Of a DNA stretch of 64,000 nt, positions 35,295 to 44,927 are shown in pieces. Under the pieces are notes generated by a model that had not been told where the DNA came from, made no database searches, and saw only the letters and a program-made list of their open reading frames with translations. The stretch's first letter is position 1. Each line of letters opens with the position of its first letter. A program made the translations under genes and the position numbers. Source of the stretch: Thiothrix winogradskyi. Its GTDB lineage: Bacteria > Pseudomonadota > Gammaproteobacteria > Thiotrichales > Thiotrichaceae. Location of the stretch: positions 3,038,001-3,102,000 of the forward strand of contig NZ_CP091244.1 of assembly GCF_021650935.1 (NCBI RefSeq), in the 5' to 3' direction.

Positions 35295-36170
35295 ATGCGT
35301 TTTAACAAAACTACAATGATCGCAACCGGGCTGGTTGGGTTAACACTGATGGCAACAAGCTTGTATGCGGATGACAAAAAAGTTGTCGCAACCGTTAACG
35401 GCACTGACATTACTCAGGAAACCCTGAATACCGTCATGGGCATGGTGGGCGGAATGCCAGGCGCACAGGTTGATCCCAAATCCATCCTTGATGACCTGAT
35501 TATCACCGAATTGGCACGTCAGGAAGCTAACAAAGCCGGACTAACTGAACGCCAGGAAATCAAAGACAAAATCAAAGATGCTACTGATCGAATCATTCTG
35601 AATACTTGGACACAGGAAAAAGCGGCGTCTTTCAAACCCAGCGAAGATGAACTGAAAAAAGCCTACGAAGAGCGCACCAGTGGTGAAAAAGTTGAGTACA
35701 AAGCCCGCCACATTCTGATGAAAACCAAGGAAGAAGCCCAAGGCATCATCAAAGAACTGGAAAACAAAGTCGATTTTGCTGACCTTGCCAAGAAATCTTC
35801 CGATGGTCCATCTGCCAACCAGGGCGGTGACTTGGGCTGGTTCAAAGCCAGCACGATGGTCAAAGCGTTTTCAGAGGCAGTCGCCAAAATGGAACCCGGC
35901 ACGATTACCAAAGAACCCGTACAAACCGAATTCGGCTGGCACGTCATCAAACTGGAAGAACGCCGCGATGTCAAACCACCGGAAATGGAAGCCATGAAAC
36001 CGCAAATCGAACGTGAATACCAGCAGAAGAAAATGCTGGCTTACATGGACGAGTTGAAAGTCAAAGCAGACATCAAAGTGATGCTGCCAGAAGAAGCCGC
36101 TAAGCCAGCCGCCGATGCACCAAAAGCAGAAGAAAAACCGGCTGAAGCCAAACCCGAAGAAAAGAAATAA
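35295..36170 (+). CDS. Periplasmic parvulin-type peptidyl-prolyl isomerase
   Basis: The 291-residue protein has a Sec signal peptide (cleavage near SLYA-DD, residue ~25), a helical SurA/PrsA-like chaperone part (~30-130), one rotamase domain with YKARHILMKTKEEAQ, GDLGWF and FGWHVIKLEER, and a Lys/Glu/Ala/Pro-rich tail. It would fold outer-membrane or secreted proteins in the periplasm. The tail is low-complexity and may be disordered. Last gene before a GC-rich hairpin repeat. Confidence 0.92.
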   Translation: MRFNKTTMIATGLVGLTLMATSLYADDKKVVATVNGTDITQETLNTVMGMVGGMPGAQVDPKSILDDLIITELARQEANKAGLTERQEIKDKIKDATDRIILNTWTQEKAASFKPSEDELKKAYEERTSGEKVEYKARHILMKTKEEAQGIIKELENKVDFADLAKKSSDGPSANQGGDLGWFKASTMVKAFSEAVAKMEPGTITKEPVQTEFGWHVIKLEERRDVKPPEMEAMKPQIEREYQQKKMLAYMDELKVKADIKVMLPEEAAKPAADAPKAEEKPAEAKPEEKK

Positions 36171-36176
36171 GGGAAA

Positions 36177-36210
36177 ACCCCTCCTAACCTCCCCTTATCA
36201 GGGGAGGGAC
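36177..36210. repeat. Dispersed GC-rich hairpin repeat, copy 1
   Basis: This 34-base element contains a perfect 8-bp stem with a TATC loop (36188-36207). A second copy at 59862-59900 matches its first 24 bases at 23 positions. It lies between the parvulin and ygfZ genes and may also work as a weak transcription terminator or RNA-stabilising hairpin. Confidence 0.7.
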
Positions 36211-36244
36211 AAGAGGATGCGCTATACCAACTAAAGGAGCCGTC

Positions 36245-37273
36245 ATGAAAGCAGACTGGAAAAATTTTCTTATTGATCACGGTGCAGAATTCAACGGTGA
36301 CTCACTCGTTTCTTTTGGCAACCCTGAACGTGAACGCCGCATTCCCCCGCAGGGCGCAATCCTCTGCGATCTGTCACATTTCGGGCTGATCAGTGTCAGC
36401 GGTGAAGATGCCACGACTTTTTTGCAAGGTCAGTTGACTAACGACATTAACCAAGTCAGCGATACCCAATCCCAGCTCAGCGCTTACTGCACCCCCAAAG
36501 GGCGGGCATTAGCGACCTTTTTTATTACCAAGCGCCAAGGGGTTTACTACCTCAGCGTATCACGCGATTTACTTGAACCGATTTTGAAACGCCTGCGCAT
36601 GTATGTGATGCGCTCTAAAGTCGCCTTGGAAGATGCTAGTGCCAGCTTGGTACATTTTGGTTACGCAGCTCCCGATGGTGATAAGCGCTTGCAAGAAACC
36701 CTCGGCAAAGCACCCGCTCAAGCCTATGAAACTTTGCAAATCAATAGCTTGACAATTATGCGTCAACCCGCGCCCATTCCGCGCTTCAAGATTTTAGGCG
36801 AATTGGACGAAGCCAGAAAACTATGGGAACGCCTCAACGTTAACGCCGCTTGCGTCGGGCGCAGCAGTTGGGAATATTTCAACGTCATGTCCGGTGTACC
36901 GATGGTAACAAAAGCCAGCAGCGAAGCGTGGGTTCCGCAAATGTTGAACATGCACCTGATCAACGGTGTCAGCTTCACCAAGGGCTGTTTCCCCGGTCAG
37001 GAAATCGTCGCCCGCCTCAAATACTTGGGTAAAAGCAAGCGCCAGATGTACCGGGTTGGCATTCCACATTGCGTCAATGTCCCCGTCGTTGGCACCAACT
37101 TTGCCAGCGACACCGATGCGGAAGCAGGCACCATTCTCAATGCCACCCTGAACCCCGATGGTTACGTCGAGGCATTAGCCGTAATGAAAATTGCCGAAGC
37201 AAACAAACCCTTGCACCTCGGCGAATACAGCATCAAGGTGTTAGAACTACCCTACGCATTGGAAACCGAATAG
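36245..37273 (+). CDS. ygfZ: Folate-binding Fe-S cluster assembly protein YgfZ
   Basis: Tetrahydrofolate-binding protein that helps assemble or repair certain iron-sulfur enzymes (such as MiaB). The 342 residues have a GcvT-like fold; the signature FTKGCFPGQEIVARLKYLGK with the essential Cys is present. ILCDLSHFGLISVSGEDATTFLQ is the usual N-terminal block. An AAAGGAG ribosome site sits before the ATG. The 3' end overlaps the convergent glycosyltransferase gene by 22 bases. Confidence 0.92.
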   Translation: MKADWKNFLIDHGAEFNGDSLVSFGNPERERRIPPQGAILCDLSHFGLISVSGEDATTFLQGQLTNDINQVSDTQSQLSAYCTPKGRALATFFITKRQGVYYLSVSRDLLEPILKRLRMYVMRSKVALEDASASLVHFGYAAPDGDKRLQETLGKAPAQAYETLQINSLTIMRQPAPIPRFKILGELDEARKLWERLNVNAACVGRSSWEYFNVMSGVPMVTKASSEAWVPQMLNMHLINGVSFTKGCFPGQEIVARLKYLGKSKRQMYRVGIPHCVNVPVVGTNFASDTDAEAGTILNATLNPDGYVEALAVMKIAEANKPLHLGEYSIKVLELPYALETE

Positions 37274-38403
37274 GTAGCAACCTTACCCAACATCTGCTGA
37301 TATGCCTGAATAACAGCATTCAGGCTATAGCGTGCGGCAACCCGTTGTCGTGCTTGTTCCCCTAAAGATTCACGCACTTTCGGCGCTTGGTTCAATAAAC
37401 CAGACAAAGCGTTTGCCAACGCTGCGGCATCCGCCACCGGCACAATCGTTCCCGTATCTGCCACAAATTCGGCAATATCCCCTACATCGGTCGCCACACA
37501 AGGCACACCAGCCGCCATCGCCTCTGCCAAAAATAGCGGAAATGCCTCACGCTGGGAGGATAAGGTGGCAATATCCAGCGCCGCAATCAAGCGTTGCGCA
37601 TCAGTACGTACCCCTAGCAAATGCACCTTTATGGCATCAGGTAAGGCACTCAGCAATGGTTGCAGCGCCGGGTTATGCGCATTCATCCCCTCACCTGCCA
37701 GCAGAAAATGTGCATCCTCACCACCTTCTTGATACAGGCGAATGGCATTCAACAGGTTAGGAATATCTTTTTCCGGCACGTAACGGGTCAAACTACCAAT
37801 CAGTCGCGCATTCGCCGGAATGCCTAATTCCTGACGCACACTCGCATAATGCGCCGCCTGCTCACGGTTATTACCCAAGGGAATCCCATTCGCAATCACT
37901 TGCGCGTGCTGCATGGCATAACCCAATTCCGCGTGGCGCTGCATACTGCGGCGCGATACGTACACAATCTGTTGTGGAAAACGTGACAGCCAGCGTCCGA
38001 CTTTGAGTACCAAGGCATGTTGCTTCCGCTCCAGTGTGGCTTTTTCCGGGGTATGGTGCATTCCCCACAGCAATACCGGGCGGCAACCCGCCAACCACCA
38101 GGTCAGCGTTGCAAATAAATTACCGTGGTGCATCCAGCCGTGAATCACTTGCGGCTTGATTTTGCGCACTAAACCAAACAAACGGGGCAACACCCACGGT
38201 AACTGCGTCAGCCGGTTTATTCCGAGAACATGCACCGGAATCCCCGCCTCGGCAAACTGCTTCTGGACACCATCGACTTCCACCAAGGCAATCACCACCG
38301 GCGGATAGTCGCGACTGAAATCGGAACTCGCCAAATTCAACAAGGCTTTTTGTGCCCCGCCGACACTTAGGGAGGTGATGACGTAGAGCATAGTGTTGCC
38401 CAT
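37252..38403 (-). CDS. GT4-family glycosyltransferase
   Basis: A 383-residue GT-B enzyme. The N-terminus has ITSLSVGGAQKALLNL (glycine-rich acceptor loop) and the C-terminal domain has EAFPLFLAEAMAAGVPCVATDVGD, the E-x7-E donor motif of GT4. It would move a sugar from a nucleotide donor to a lipid-linked glycan on the cytoplasmic face. The ATG at 38403 has AGCGAGG 5 bases upstream and overlaps the flippase gene by 37 bases; an upstream in-frame start at 38454 is less likely. It is the last gene of the surface-glycan operon. Confidence 0.88.
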   Translation of the reverse strand: MGNTMLYVITSLSVGGAQKALLNLASSDFSRDYPPVVIALVEVDGVQKQFAEAGIPVHVLGINRLTQLPWVLPRLFGLVRKIKPQVIHGWMHHGNLFATLTWWLAGCRPVLLWGMHHTPEKATLERKQHALVLKVGRWLSRFPQQIVYVSRRSMQRHAELGYAMQHAQVIANGIPLGNNREQAAHYASVRQELGIPANARLIGSLTRYVPEKDIPNLLNAIRLYQEGGEDAHFLLAGEGMNAHNPALQPLLSALPDAIKVHLLGVRTDAQRLIAALDIATLSSQREAFPLFLAEAMAAGVPCVATDVGDIAEFVADTGTIVPVADAAALANALSGLLNQAPKVRESLGEQARQRVAARYSLNAVIQAYQQMLGKVATYSVSNA

Positions 38404-39815
38404 GCAAACCTCGCTTTGATTAATTGCCGCACCTGACCAATATCCAATAACCACACCAATACCGCGTAGCTTCCCATCCCCAACAGAATTTTTAGCGCCA
38501 CCACATACGCATCATGCACGGCTAACACCGGCACTTGCTGCATCAAGGCATACATACCTAAAGCCGCCAACAGAATTTTTCCCATGTCCAACACGGGAAT
38601 CGTTAACGCGAAATATTGCCTGCCAAGATAATAGCCATACACCACACAAAGCAGATACGCCGCAATGGATGCCAACACCGCCCCAAACACACCGTATGCA
38701 GGAATCAGTATCAAGTTCAGCAACACATTCACGACGGCAGCAACGCCCACCACTTTCACCGAGCCAGCCGTGTATTCCGCCAACTGAAACGCCAGCGACA
38801 CATAAAATAAGTACGTGCAATTAGCCAGAATAGCCAAACTAATCCAAGGTAATAAATGCAAGGAAGTGGGTACAAACTCAGCCCCAACCAACAACGGGAT
38901 AAACAGATCAGCAATTCCCATCAAACCCAATATAGCCGGAATCGACACCCCCATCAGCAGCACAAAATACTGTTGAAGCCGTGCTTCTGCTTGTTTCCTA
39001 CCTGCTTGTTCCAGACTGCGAATCACCAAGGGATACGCCGCCAAATTCAGCGAACTGGTCAGCATCATTAAAATCTGAAACGGCAAGTTATACGCCACAG
39101 CATACTCACCCGCCTGCGCATAGCCCAGCAACCAGCCCACCATCACTCGATCAGATGCATGGATAATTTCCAATAACACAAACGATAAACTTAACGGCAA
39201 ACCGTAGACCAACAAGGTTTTCAGCACACCGCGATCTGCCTCACGCCAAGCCGGTTGAAAATGCCGCCACAACGCTCCCGACAACACCAAAACCAGCAAA
39301 ACTCCCAGCACCACACCACCAATTGCCCCCAACCACGCATACCCCAGCCACACCAATAGCAAACCGCTACCCATCGTCAGCACAGTGCGCCCCACCTCTG
39401 CCCACAAATAGTGATTTACTTTCAAGGTAATCGAATTAATGCGCTGATATGCCTCGTAAAATGCTGAACTCAAAAACACCAGAAAAAAGCCTGCTGCCAC
39501 CGCCACTTGTCCAGTCAGCCACGCAAACAGCGCCGCCAGCACTCCTACCACTAACGCAATCACCAATACCGATACGCTGATTAAACGTTCCACTGCCCCG
39601 GCACTCAGCTCCTGCTTATCCCAAAAACGCATAATCCCCACGTACAACCAGCCAAATGCAAACAGGCTAACACTCGACGCGACCACTAAAATGGTGGTAA
39701 AAATCCCGTATTCCTCAGCCGACATCCAGCGCGTATACGCCGCCAATACCACAAAACTCGCCAATGCCGGGGCAAGTTTTGCCAACAAATAAATCAGGCT
39801 GTGTTTAAGGTACAT
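38367..39815 (-). CDS. Polysaccharide flippase (Wzx/PST-like)
   Basis: The 482-residue protein has about 12-14 hydrophobic helices and begins SLIYLLAKLAPALASFVVLAAYTRWMSAEEYG, characteristic of the MOP superfamily lipid-oligosaccharide flippases. It would move a lipid-linked repeat unit across the inner membrane. Within the operon it lies between two GT4 genes and is 12 bases after the stop of the upstream one. Confidence 0.88.
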   Translation of the reverse strand: MYLKHSLIYLLAKLAPALASFVVLAAYTRWMSAEEYGIFTTILVVASSVSLFAFGWLYVGIMRFWDKQELSAGAVERLISVSVLVIALVVGVLAALFAWLTGQVAVAAGFFLVFLSSAFYEAYQRINSITLKVNHYLWAEVGRTVLTMGSGLLLVWLGYAWLGAIGGVVLGVLLVLVLSGALWRHFQPAWREADRGVLKTLLVYGLPLSLSFVLLEIIHASDRVMVGWLLGYAQAGEYAVAYNLPFQILMMLTSSLNLAAYPLVIRSLEQAGRKQAEARLQQYFVLLMGVSIPAILGLMGIADLFIPLLVGAEFVPTSLHLLPWISLAILANCTYLFYVSLAFQLAEYTAGSVKVVGVAAVVNVLLNLILIPAYGVFGAVLASIAAYLLCVVYGYYLGRQYFALTIPVLDMGKILLAALGMYALMQQVPVLAVHDAYVVALKILLGMGSYAVLVWLLDIGQVRQLIKARFAWATLCSTSSPP

Positions 39816-39827
39816 GGCGTAGCACTC

Positions 39828-40895
39828 TCATGCGGCTAACCACGCATCAGCCACGGCGACAATATCATTCGTCCGTACCGATTCCTGTGCTTGTTGCCGC
39901 AAACGCTCACGCTTATCCGCATCAAAAAACAGCTCATCAATTCCCGCAGCCAGCGCCATCACATTGCCTTTTTCCACCAACAAACCGTTCTCGCCTTGAC
40001 GAATAATTTCGCGCGGCCCCGTCGGGCAATCAGTAGACACAATCGGGCAGCCCAAGGACAATGCCTCAATCAATACCAGCGGATAGCCTTCATAATCGCT
40101 GCTCATTACCTGAAACTCGGCTTTCGCCATGTACTTGTAGGGGTTCGCATCGAAACCCACTAGGATCACCCGTGCCTCCATACCCAGCGTTTTAATTTTC
40201 TGCTCCAGCAACGCTTGTTGCGAACCACGCCCAACAATCAACAGCTTACATTCATGTTGGGCTTTGCTACGTGCGAAGGCTTCAATCAGCAAATCAAACC
40301 GCTTTTGCTTTTCCAAACGCCCAACAGCAAGGATAAAACGCCCCTCAAACCCAAGCGCTTCCTGTGATTTTTCACGAATCAACCGCGTATTCACCGGGTT
40401 ATAAATGCAATTCACATTGCGTAAATGCGCCTGTTTTTCGAGTAAACTCTGCATTTGCCGTGACACCGCAATCACCCGTTTCGCACGCGGATACAACCAG
40501 CGAAACGCCAGCCATTCGCTGCGGGTCATCGTGCCAGGGTCAAGGTGGATGGAAAGCACTGCATCTGGGCAAGCCAAGACGCACGGCACATTTGCCGCTT
40601 CCAAAAATGAGAAAATATGATCAAATTTTTCACGTTGAAACAACTGGCGGAACTGCCAAGCACGTTGCAGTAACAGGCTAATTTGGGTAAATAAACCACC
40701 TTGACGTTCGGGAATATCCAGATTAATCATCCGCACAGGCAAATCGTAGCGGGTAATATCCGGTGGCAAACGTGCAAACTTAATAACTGTAACGTCATAA
40801 TCGCGTTGACGAAATTCCTCGGCAAGATCCGCCGCGACCTTTTCTGCACCACCCGGAGCAGCGAGTTCAGCAATCACAATAGCGATCTTTTTCAT
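39828..40895 (-). CDS. GT4-family glycosyltransferase
   Basis: A 355-residue GT-B enzyme with AAPGGAEKVAADLAEEF at the N-terminus, FRWLYPRAKRVIAVS before the domain linker, and EGYPLVLIEALSLGCPIVSTDCPTG (E-x7-E) in the donor site. Together with the TGPREII segment this resembles N-acetylhexosamine transferases of O-antigen clusters. It is a close paralogue of the 355-residue enzyme at 43860-44927. It overlaps the ligase gene by 4 bases. Confidence 0.9.
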   Translation of the reverse strand: MKKIAIVIAELAAPGGAEKVAADLAEEFRQRDYDVTVIKFARLPPDITRYDLPVRMINLDIPERQGGLFTQISLLLQRAWQFRQLFQREKFDHIFSFLEAANVPCVLACPDAVLSIHLDPGTMTRSEWLAFRWLYPRAKRVIAVSRQMQSLLEKQAHLRNVNCIYNPVNTRLIREKSQEALGFEGRFILAVGRLEKQKRFDLLIEAFARSKAQHECKLLIVGRGSQQALLEQKIKTLGMEARVILVGFDANPYKYMAKAEFQVMSSDYEGYPLVLIEALSLGCPIVSTDCPTGPREIIRQGENGLLVEKGNVMALAAGIDELFFDADKRERLRQQAQESVRTNDIVAVADAWLAA

Positions 40896-42094
40896 GTCGT
40901 CACGGATACCTTGTTAAAATATTTCGCATTAACTGCGTTATTTTTAATATAAAAATTCAGTGCGGTCAGCGCATAGGCAAACCAAACATACATCCGATCT
41001 TGCAGGGTCAGGGACATCTGCCCGATCACTACCACCAGTAACATCAGCAATAACAGCCAACGCTCATCACCCGGCAAACGCCAAGCCAAACTCAATGCAA
41101 TGCCGATTACCGTCAGGTACAACACTACCCCGACAATGCCTTGCTCGGCGGTAATCGCCACAAAACTGTTATGCGCCGTATAGTCGACATTGTACGGGTT
41201 GATAATGCGCCGGAAAGACCCTAAGCCATGACCATAAAGCGGGCTTTCTTCCCATTCCTCATACGCATTCGCCCATATTACGCTGCGCTCATTCAAAGTA
41301 CCGCTGGAAATCTCCTTTCCGGTCGAAAAGATGCGCTCAATGGTTTTTTGCGGAATCACATTCGCTGCCGCAATCAATGCCACCACCATCACCAACACAC
41401 TAGCGGCTTTCCCCAACAAACCCGAACGCAGAATAGTAGGCAAAAATCCGGCAAGCCCCAACACCATTACCACTGCCCCCGTGCGCGAACCCGTGATCAA
41501 AATCGTAAACGCTGCCGCTGGCAAATAAGCCCCGCCCAACAAACGCCACCACCAAGGTTTCACCTGTGTCAGCAAATAAATCGCCAAGGGCATCACCATC
41601 GCTAATTTGACCGAGACTTCATTGGCATCGAATTGCTTAATGTGATGACGCACCGTAGTCGTGGTCACTTGGTAATCTTTGACCATTAAATACACCAGCC
41701 AAAACGATCCCAACACCAAAGCAATATACAGCTTATTAATATCTTGCACCGTTGTAACCAATTGAAACAGCAACAAGCTGATCACCAAAATATACAGATT
41801 ACTTTTTAGTGCTTGATCACTACTCACCGCTTGCGTGGTTTCATAGGGAACCGGCATTGCCGACCAGGTATACGACAACATCACCCACGCCACATACAAC
41901 AAAACCGCTGTATGAAACGCCCGCAGCGCATGAATGCCATTGCCCATAATTAACAATAGCGCTGTCAAACCAAACGCCATCAAGCCCGCAATTTTCACCA
42001 GCGACATCCCTGCCACTTCCACCGCGCCATCAGTAGGCAAGGCAAATACCAACACCATTATGAAAAATATTGCCGCTTGGCGTAAGTGATTCAT
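40892..42094 (-). CDS. O-antigen ligase/polymerase (WaaL/Wzy_C) family
   Basis: The 400-residue protein has around 10-12 membrane helices and one larger periplasmic loop containing YGHGLGSFRR and TAHNSF, with the His considered important in Wzy_C-type ligases. It would either polymerise repeat units or attach the glycan to a lipid or protein acceptor; sequence cannot separate these. It overlaps the neighbours on both sides by 4 bases. Confidence 0.87.
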   Translation of the reverse strand: MNHLRQAAIFFIMVLVFALPTDGAVEVAGMSLVKIAGLMAFGLTALLLIMGNGIHALRAFHTAVLLYVAWVMLSYTWSAMPVPYETTQAVSSDQALKSNLYILVISLLLFQLVTTVQDINKLYIALVLGSFWLVYLMVKDYQVTTTTVRHHIKQFDANEVSVKLAMVMPLAIYLLTQVKPWWWRLLGGAYLPAAAFTILITGSRTGAVVMVLGLAGFLPTILRSGLLGKAASVLVMVVALIAAANVIPQKTIERIFSTGKEISSGTLNERSVIWANAYEEWEESPLYGHGLGSFRRIINPYNVDYTAHNSFVAITAEQGIVGVVLYLTVIGIALSLAWRLPGDERWLLLLMLLVVVIGQMSLTLQDRMYVWFAYALTALNFYIKNNAVNAKYFNKVSVTT

Positions 42095-43875
42095 AAACTT
42101 GCCAGACGTTCGCCCAACGCCTGCCGGACTTGCATTAATAAGGTGGGTTGGTTATCCCAATCGCCGAAATCACGCGCAATCCGCCCCAGTTGCTGGTTGA
42201 CGAATTCGGTTTCACCCGCCTGCAACAACAGGTCGATGTACATATAATCTTCCACCGACTCGCGTATCCATTTCAGGCGCAACGATGCCAAGGGTGCATC
42301 AAATCCGGTTTGCGCCCGTTTCGCGGGGTACACCAATAAACCATCACCATTGAATACGATTCCCGGCGGATTAGTGCTGATAAAACTCGCCGCATCCTGC
42401 CAAATATCGGTATTTTCCGCCCATGCCAAGGTATCCCAATAGCCCAAACCGGTCACGCCATAACGGTGAAACAACCAAGTCGGAATCCGGTAATTAAGCG
42501 CAGGAAAATCTAATTGCCATACGGGAGGATAATTGCCCTTTAACACATCGGCACGCGGATTCACTTGCTGATACGCTTTGAAATCCAGTACCAAAGCAGT
42601 GTATGCCCACACTTCTTCACCCGCATTCAGCCGCTGTGCCGTGACATTTTTACCCAGATGATCCACGTCGCGCCACAAATCATAGAACTTCGGAATCCAC
42701 ACATCCACCGCCCCGGTCAACGAACCCAACGCAAGGTCTTCATTTAACGGCGGCTCACTCACCTGATAACGAATTTTTTCACCCTTTGGCAAGCGCATCT
42801 CATCAAAAAATTCACCCCAGCGCCGCGCATACGCATACGCCTCACGGGTATCTGGCTCATCCACAAACGACGGGTCGGTGTAACACCGGTCTGCGCCCGC
42901 GTGTGCCGCACACCAACCGGCATATTCCCGCATGAAACGCTGCGCCTTAGTCCGGTCTTTACCCAAAGGATCGGCAAACGGGTAGCTATCCGCAAACACA
43001 TAGGTATACGCCGAAGCGTGTTTGTCCTGCATGTAATGGCGCATGTTTTCCGTCACTGTCCCCAAACCCGCAAACTCACGCTGAAAATCGGGTTTGCCAT
43101 CTGCACCGGCTTCAGGTGAAGCATCCCACAAACTTTCCGGCGACAAATAATGATCCAGCATGAAATCATTGTAAGCGCGAATCAAACGGTTATCAGCCGC
43201 CGATTCCCCCGTGCGCTCAAACCCGTAAATTTCCGCCACCCGGTAGCCATTCGTGCCAAACACCGTGCGCAACGGCGAACGTGCAGGCAAGCTAAAACCC
43301 CACACCGTCAATTGCACTGGCAATTCGACTGAATCATGCCCATCCGCACTCACGGTCACTTTCGCGCTGTACACCCCCGGTTTAGTCTCAGCAGGCACAT
43401 GCACATCCACCCACACCGGCAAGTTTTCACCTACACTCAAATTTTGCGGGAATGCCCGGTAAGCGCTGCTTACACCGGGGGATGTATTCACCGCTGGCAA
43501 TAAAATATCCGGCCATGACTGTGGTGTGTAAGGCGAATGCGGGGAGGGCGTACTGACTTTCACATAACGTTCCCGAAAAACTTCCACACCCTCAATCACG
43601 TCTCCCGCTGCACTGCGCAACGGCGACAGGCTCACTTGCACATTTGCCGCGCCCGCTTGCCCTGCCGTGATGACAAACTGGAAACCCTCGTATTCATTGC
43701 GGGCAGCGAAAATCGCCACACTATCCGTACCCACGACTGGCTCGAAAGGCGCAAAGCGTTCCAATAGCCCAATCGCTTTCACCTGTAAACCCGGCAGTGA
43801 CGGCTCAGGCGAACAAGCACTCAATCCCAGCACCAATAAAGCATAGCCATACCAACGCTTTACAGTGCCAGCCAT
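42091..43875 (-). CDS. DUF4091-type lipoprotein, putative glycoside hydrolase-like
   Basis: The 594-residue protein has a lipoprotein signal (YGYALLVLGLSAC, Cys21). The mature part is a beta-sandwich-like N-terminal region followed by a barrel-like part with GLGYWDTLAWAEN and a C-terminal GDGLLVYPAKR and RLKWIRESVEDY segment, which are typical of DUF4091 proteins. These resemble glycoside hydrolases of unproven substrate. It is embedded in the glycan operon with 4- and 16-base overlaps, so trimming or modification of the same surface glycan is likely. Confidence 0.83.
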   Translation of the reverse strand: MAGTVKRWYGYALLVLGLSACSPEPSLPGLQVKAIGLLERFAPFEPVVGTDSVAIFAARNEYEGFQFVITAGQAGAANVQVSLSPLRSAAGDVIEGVEVFRERYVKVSTPSPHSPYTPQSWPDILLPAVNTSPGVSSAYRAFPQNLSVGENLPVWVDVHVPAETKPGVYSAKVTVSADGHDSVELPVQLTVWGFSLPARSPLRTVFGTNGYRVAEIYGFERTGESAADNRLIRAYNDFMLDHYLSPESLWDASPEAGADGKPDFQREFAGLGTVTENMRHYMQDKHASAYTYVFADSYPFADPLGKDRTKAQRFMREYAGWCAAHAGADRCYTDPSFVDEPDTREAYAYARRWGEFFDEMRLPKGEKIRYQVSEPPLNEDLALGSLTGAVDVWIPKFYDLWRDVDHLGKNVTAQRLNAGEEVWAYTALVLDFKAYQQVNPRADVLKGNYPPVWQLDFPALNYRIPTWLFHRYGVTGLGYWDTLAWAENTDIWQDAASFISTNPPGIVFNGDGLLVYPAKRAQTGFDAPLASLRLKWIRESVEDYMYIDLLLQAGETEFVNQQLGRIARDFGDWDNQPTLLMQVRQALGERLASL

Positions 43876-44927
43876 TGTTCTGCCACCTTTTCAATATCCA
43901 GATACGCCACCGAGGGAAGCGCGTGTTGCTGGAAGTGCGCGTGTAAATCAGCATCAAGGCAAACCCGATCCAATGCCGTCGCCAACGCTTCCAGATCAGC
44001 GGTTGGCACTAATAAACCATTCTCACCGTCACGGATAATCTCACGCGGCCCGGTTTCACAATCGGTCGAAATCACCGGACGCCCTAGCCCCAAGGCTTCA
44101 ATCAAAATCACCGGGAAACCTTCGTGCAAACTCGACAATACCAAACACTGTGCATTCGCAATATACGGGTAAGGGTTACGCATAAACCCCGGCATCAGCA
44201 CCTGCCCTTCCAGATTTAAGCGCTTAATGTGTTGCTCCAGCGTCGCCCGCTCTGAACCTTCCCCTAAAATCAGCAACTTAAACGCTTGAGACGCTTGTGA
44301 ATGTGCATAAGCCTCCAGTAAACCGGGAAAGTTTTTTTCAGGACTCAAGCGCCCTGCCGCCACAATATACGCGCCATCCACGTTAATGGCAGGACGCTCT
44401 TTGGCTAACTCACGAATGCGATACAAATTCACCGGGTTATACAAGCAATCAAGATTTTGCAAGCCTAGGTGTTGCTGAAAAATACGCATTCCTTCTCTGG
44501 AAACCGCGATGACTTTTTTAGCACGCGGGTACAACCACCGCGCAAACAGCCAATCAAACCGCGTGAAATTGCGTTCAGGGTTACAATGATTCGCCGCAAT
44601 AGTTTGGCGACTCGCCAAGATGGAAGGAAAGTTGGCGTGTTCCATCACACTGATAATGGTATCAAATTGCTTGACGTTAAAAATGCGCCGAAGCTGGCTG
44701 GCACGATCCAAGAAATTGAACACCTTGGATAGAAACCCCGCTTTGGAAGGACACTGAATATCAATCAATTCTCCCGCATACGGGTAATAGCGTTGGCTGC
44801 CGTCAAACAGGATCAGCGTCACATCATGTTGCTTGGCAAACTGGAATGACAAATCAGACACCACTTTTTCTGCACCACCCATGCCCAGCGAGTAAACCAC
44901 CAAAGCGATTTTTCTGCGTACCGTCAT
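43860..44927 (-). CDS. GT4-family glycosyltransferase, paralogue of 39828-40895
   Basis: A 355-residue GT-B enzyme with YSLGMGGAEKVVSDLSFQF, ARWLYPRAKKVIAVS and EGFPVILIEALGLGRPVISTDCETG. Length and the order of motifs equal those of the GT4 enzyme four genes downstream, so the two probably arose by duplication and add related sugars. It overlaps the DUF4091 gene by 16 bases and the upstream gene by 4. Confidence 0.9.
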   Translation of the reverse strand: MTVRRKIALVVYSLGMGGAEKVVSDLSFQFAKQHDVTLILFDGSQRYYPYAGELIDIQCPSKAGFLSKVFNFLDRASQLRRIFNVKQFDTIISVMEHANFPSILASRQTIAANHCNPERNFTRFDWLFARWLYPRAKKVIAVSREGMRIFQQHLGLQNLDCLYNPVNLYRIRELAKERPAINVDGAYIVAAGRLSPEKNFPGLLEAYAHSQASQAFKLLILGEGSERATLEQHIKRLNLEGQVLMPGFMRNPYPYIANAQCLVLSSLHEGFPVILIEALGLGRPVISTDCETGPREIIRDGENGLLVPTADLEALATALDRVCLDADLHAHFQQHALPSVAYLDIEKVAEQWLAL

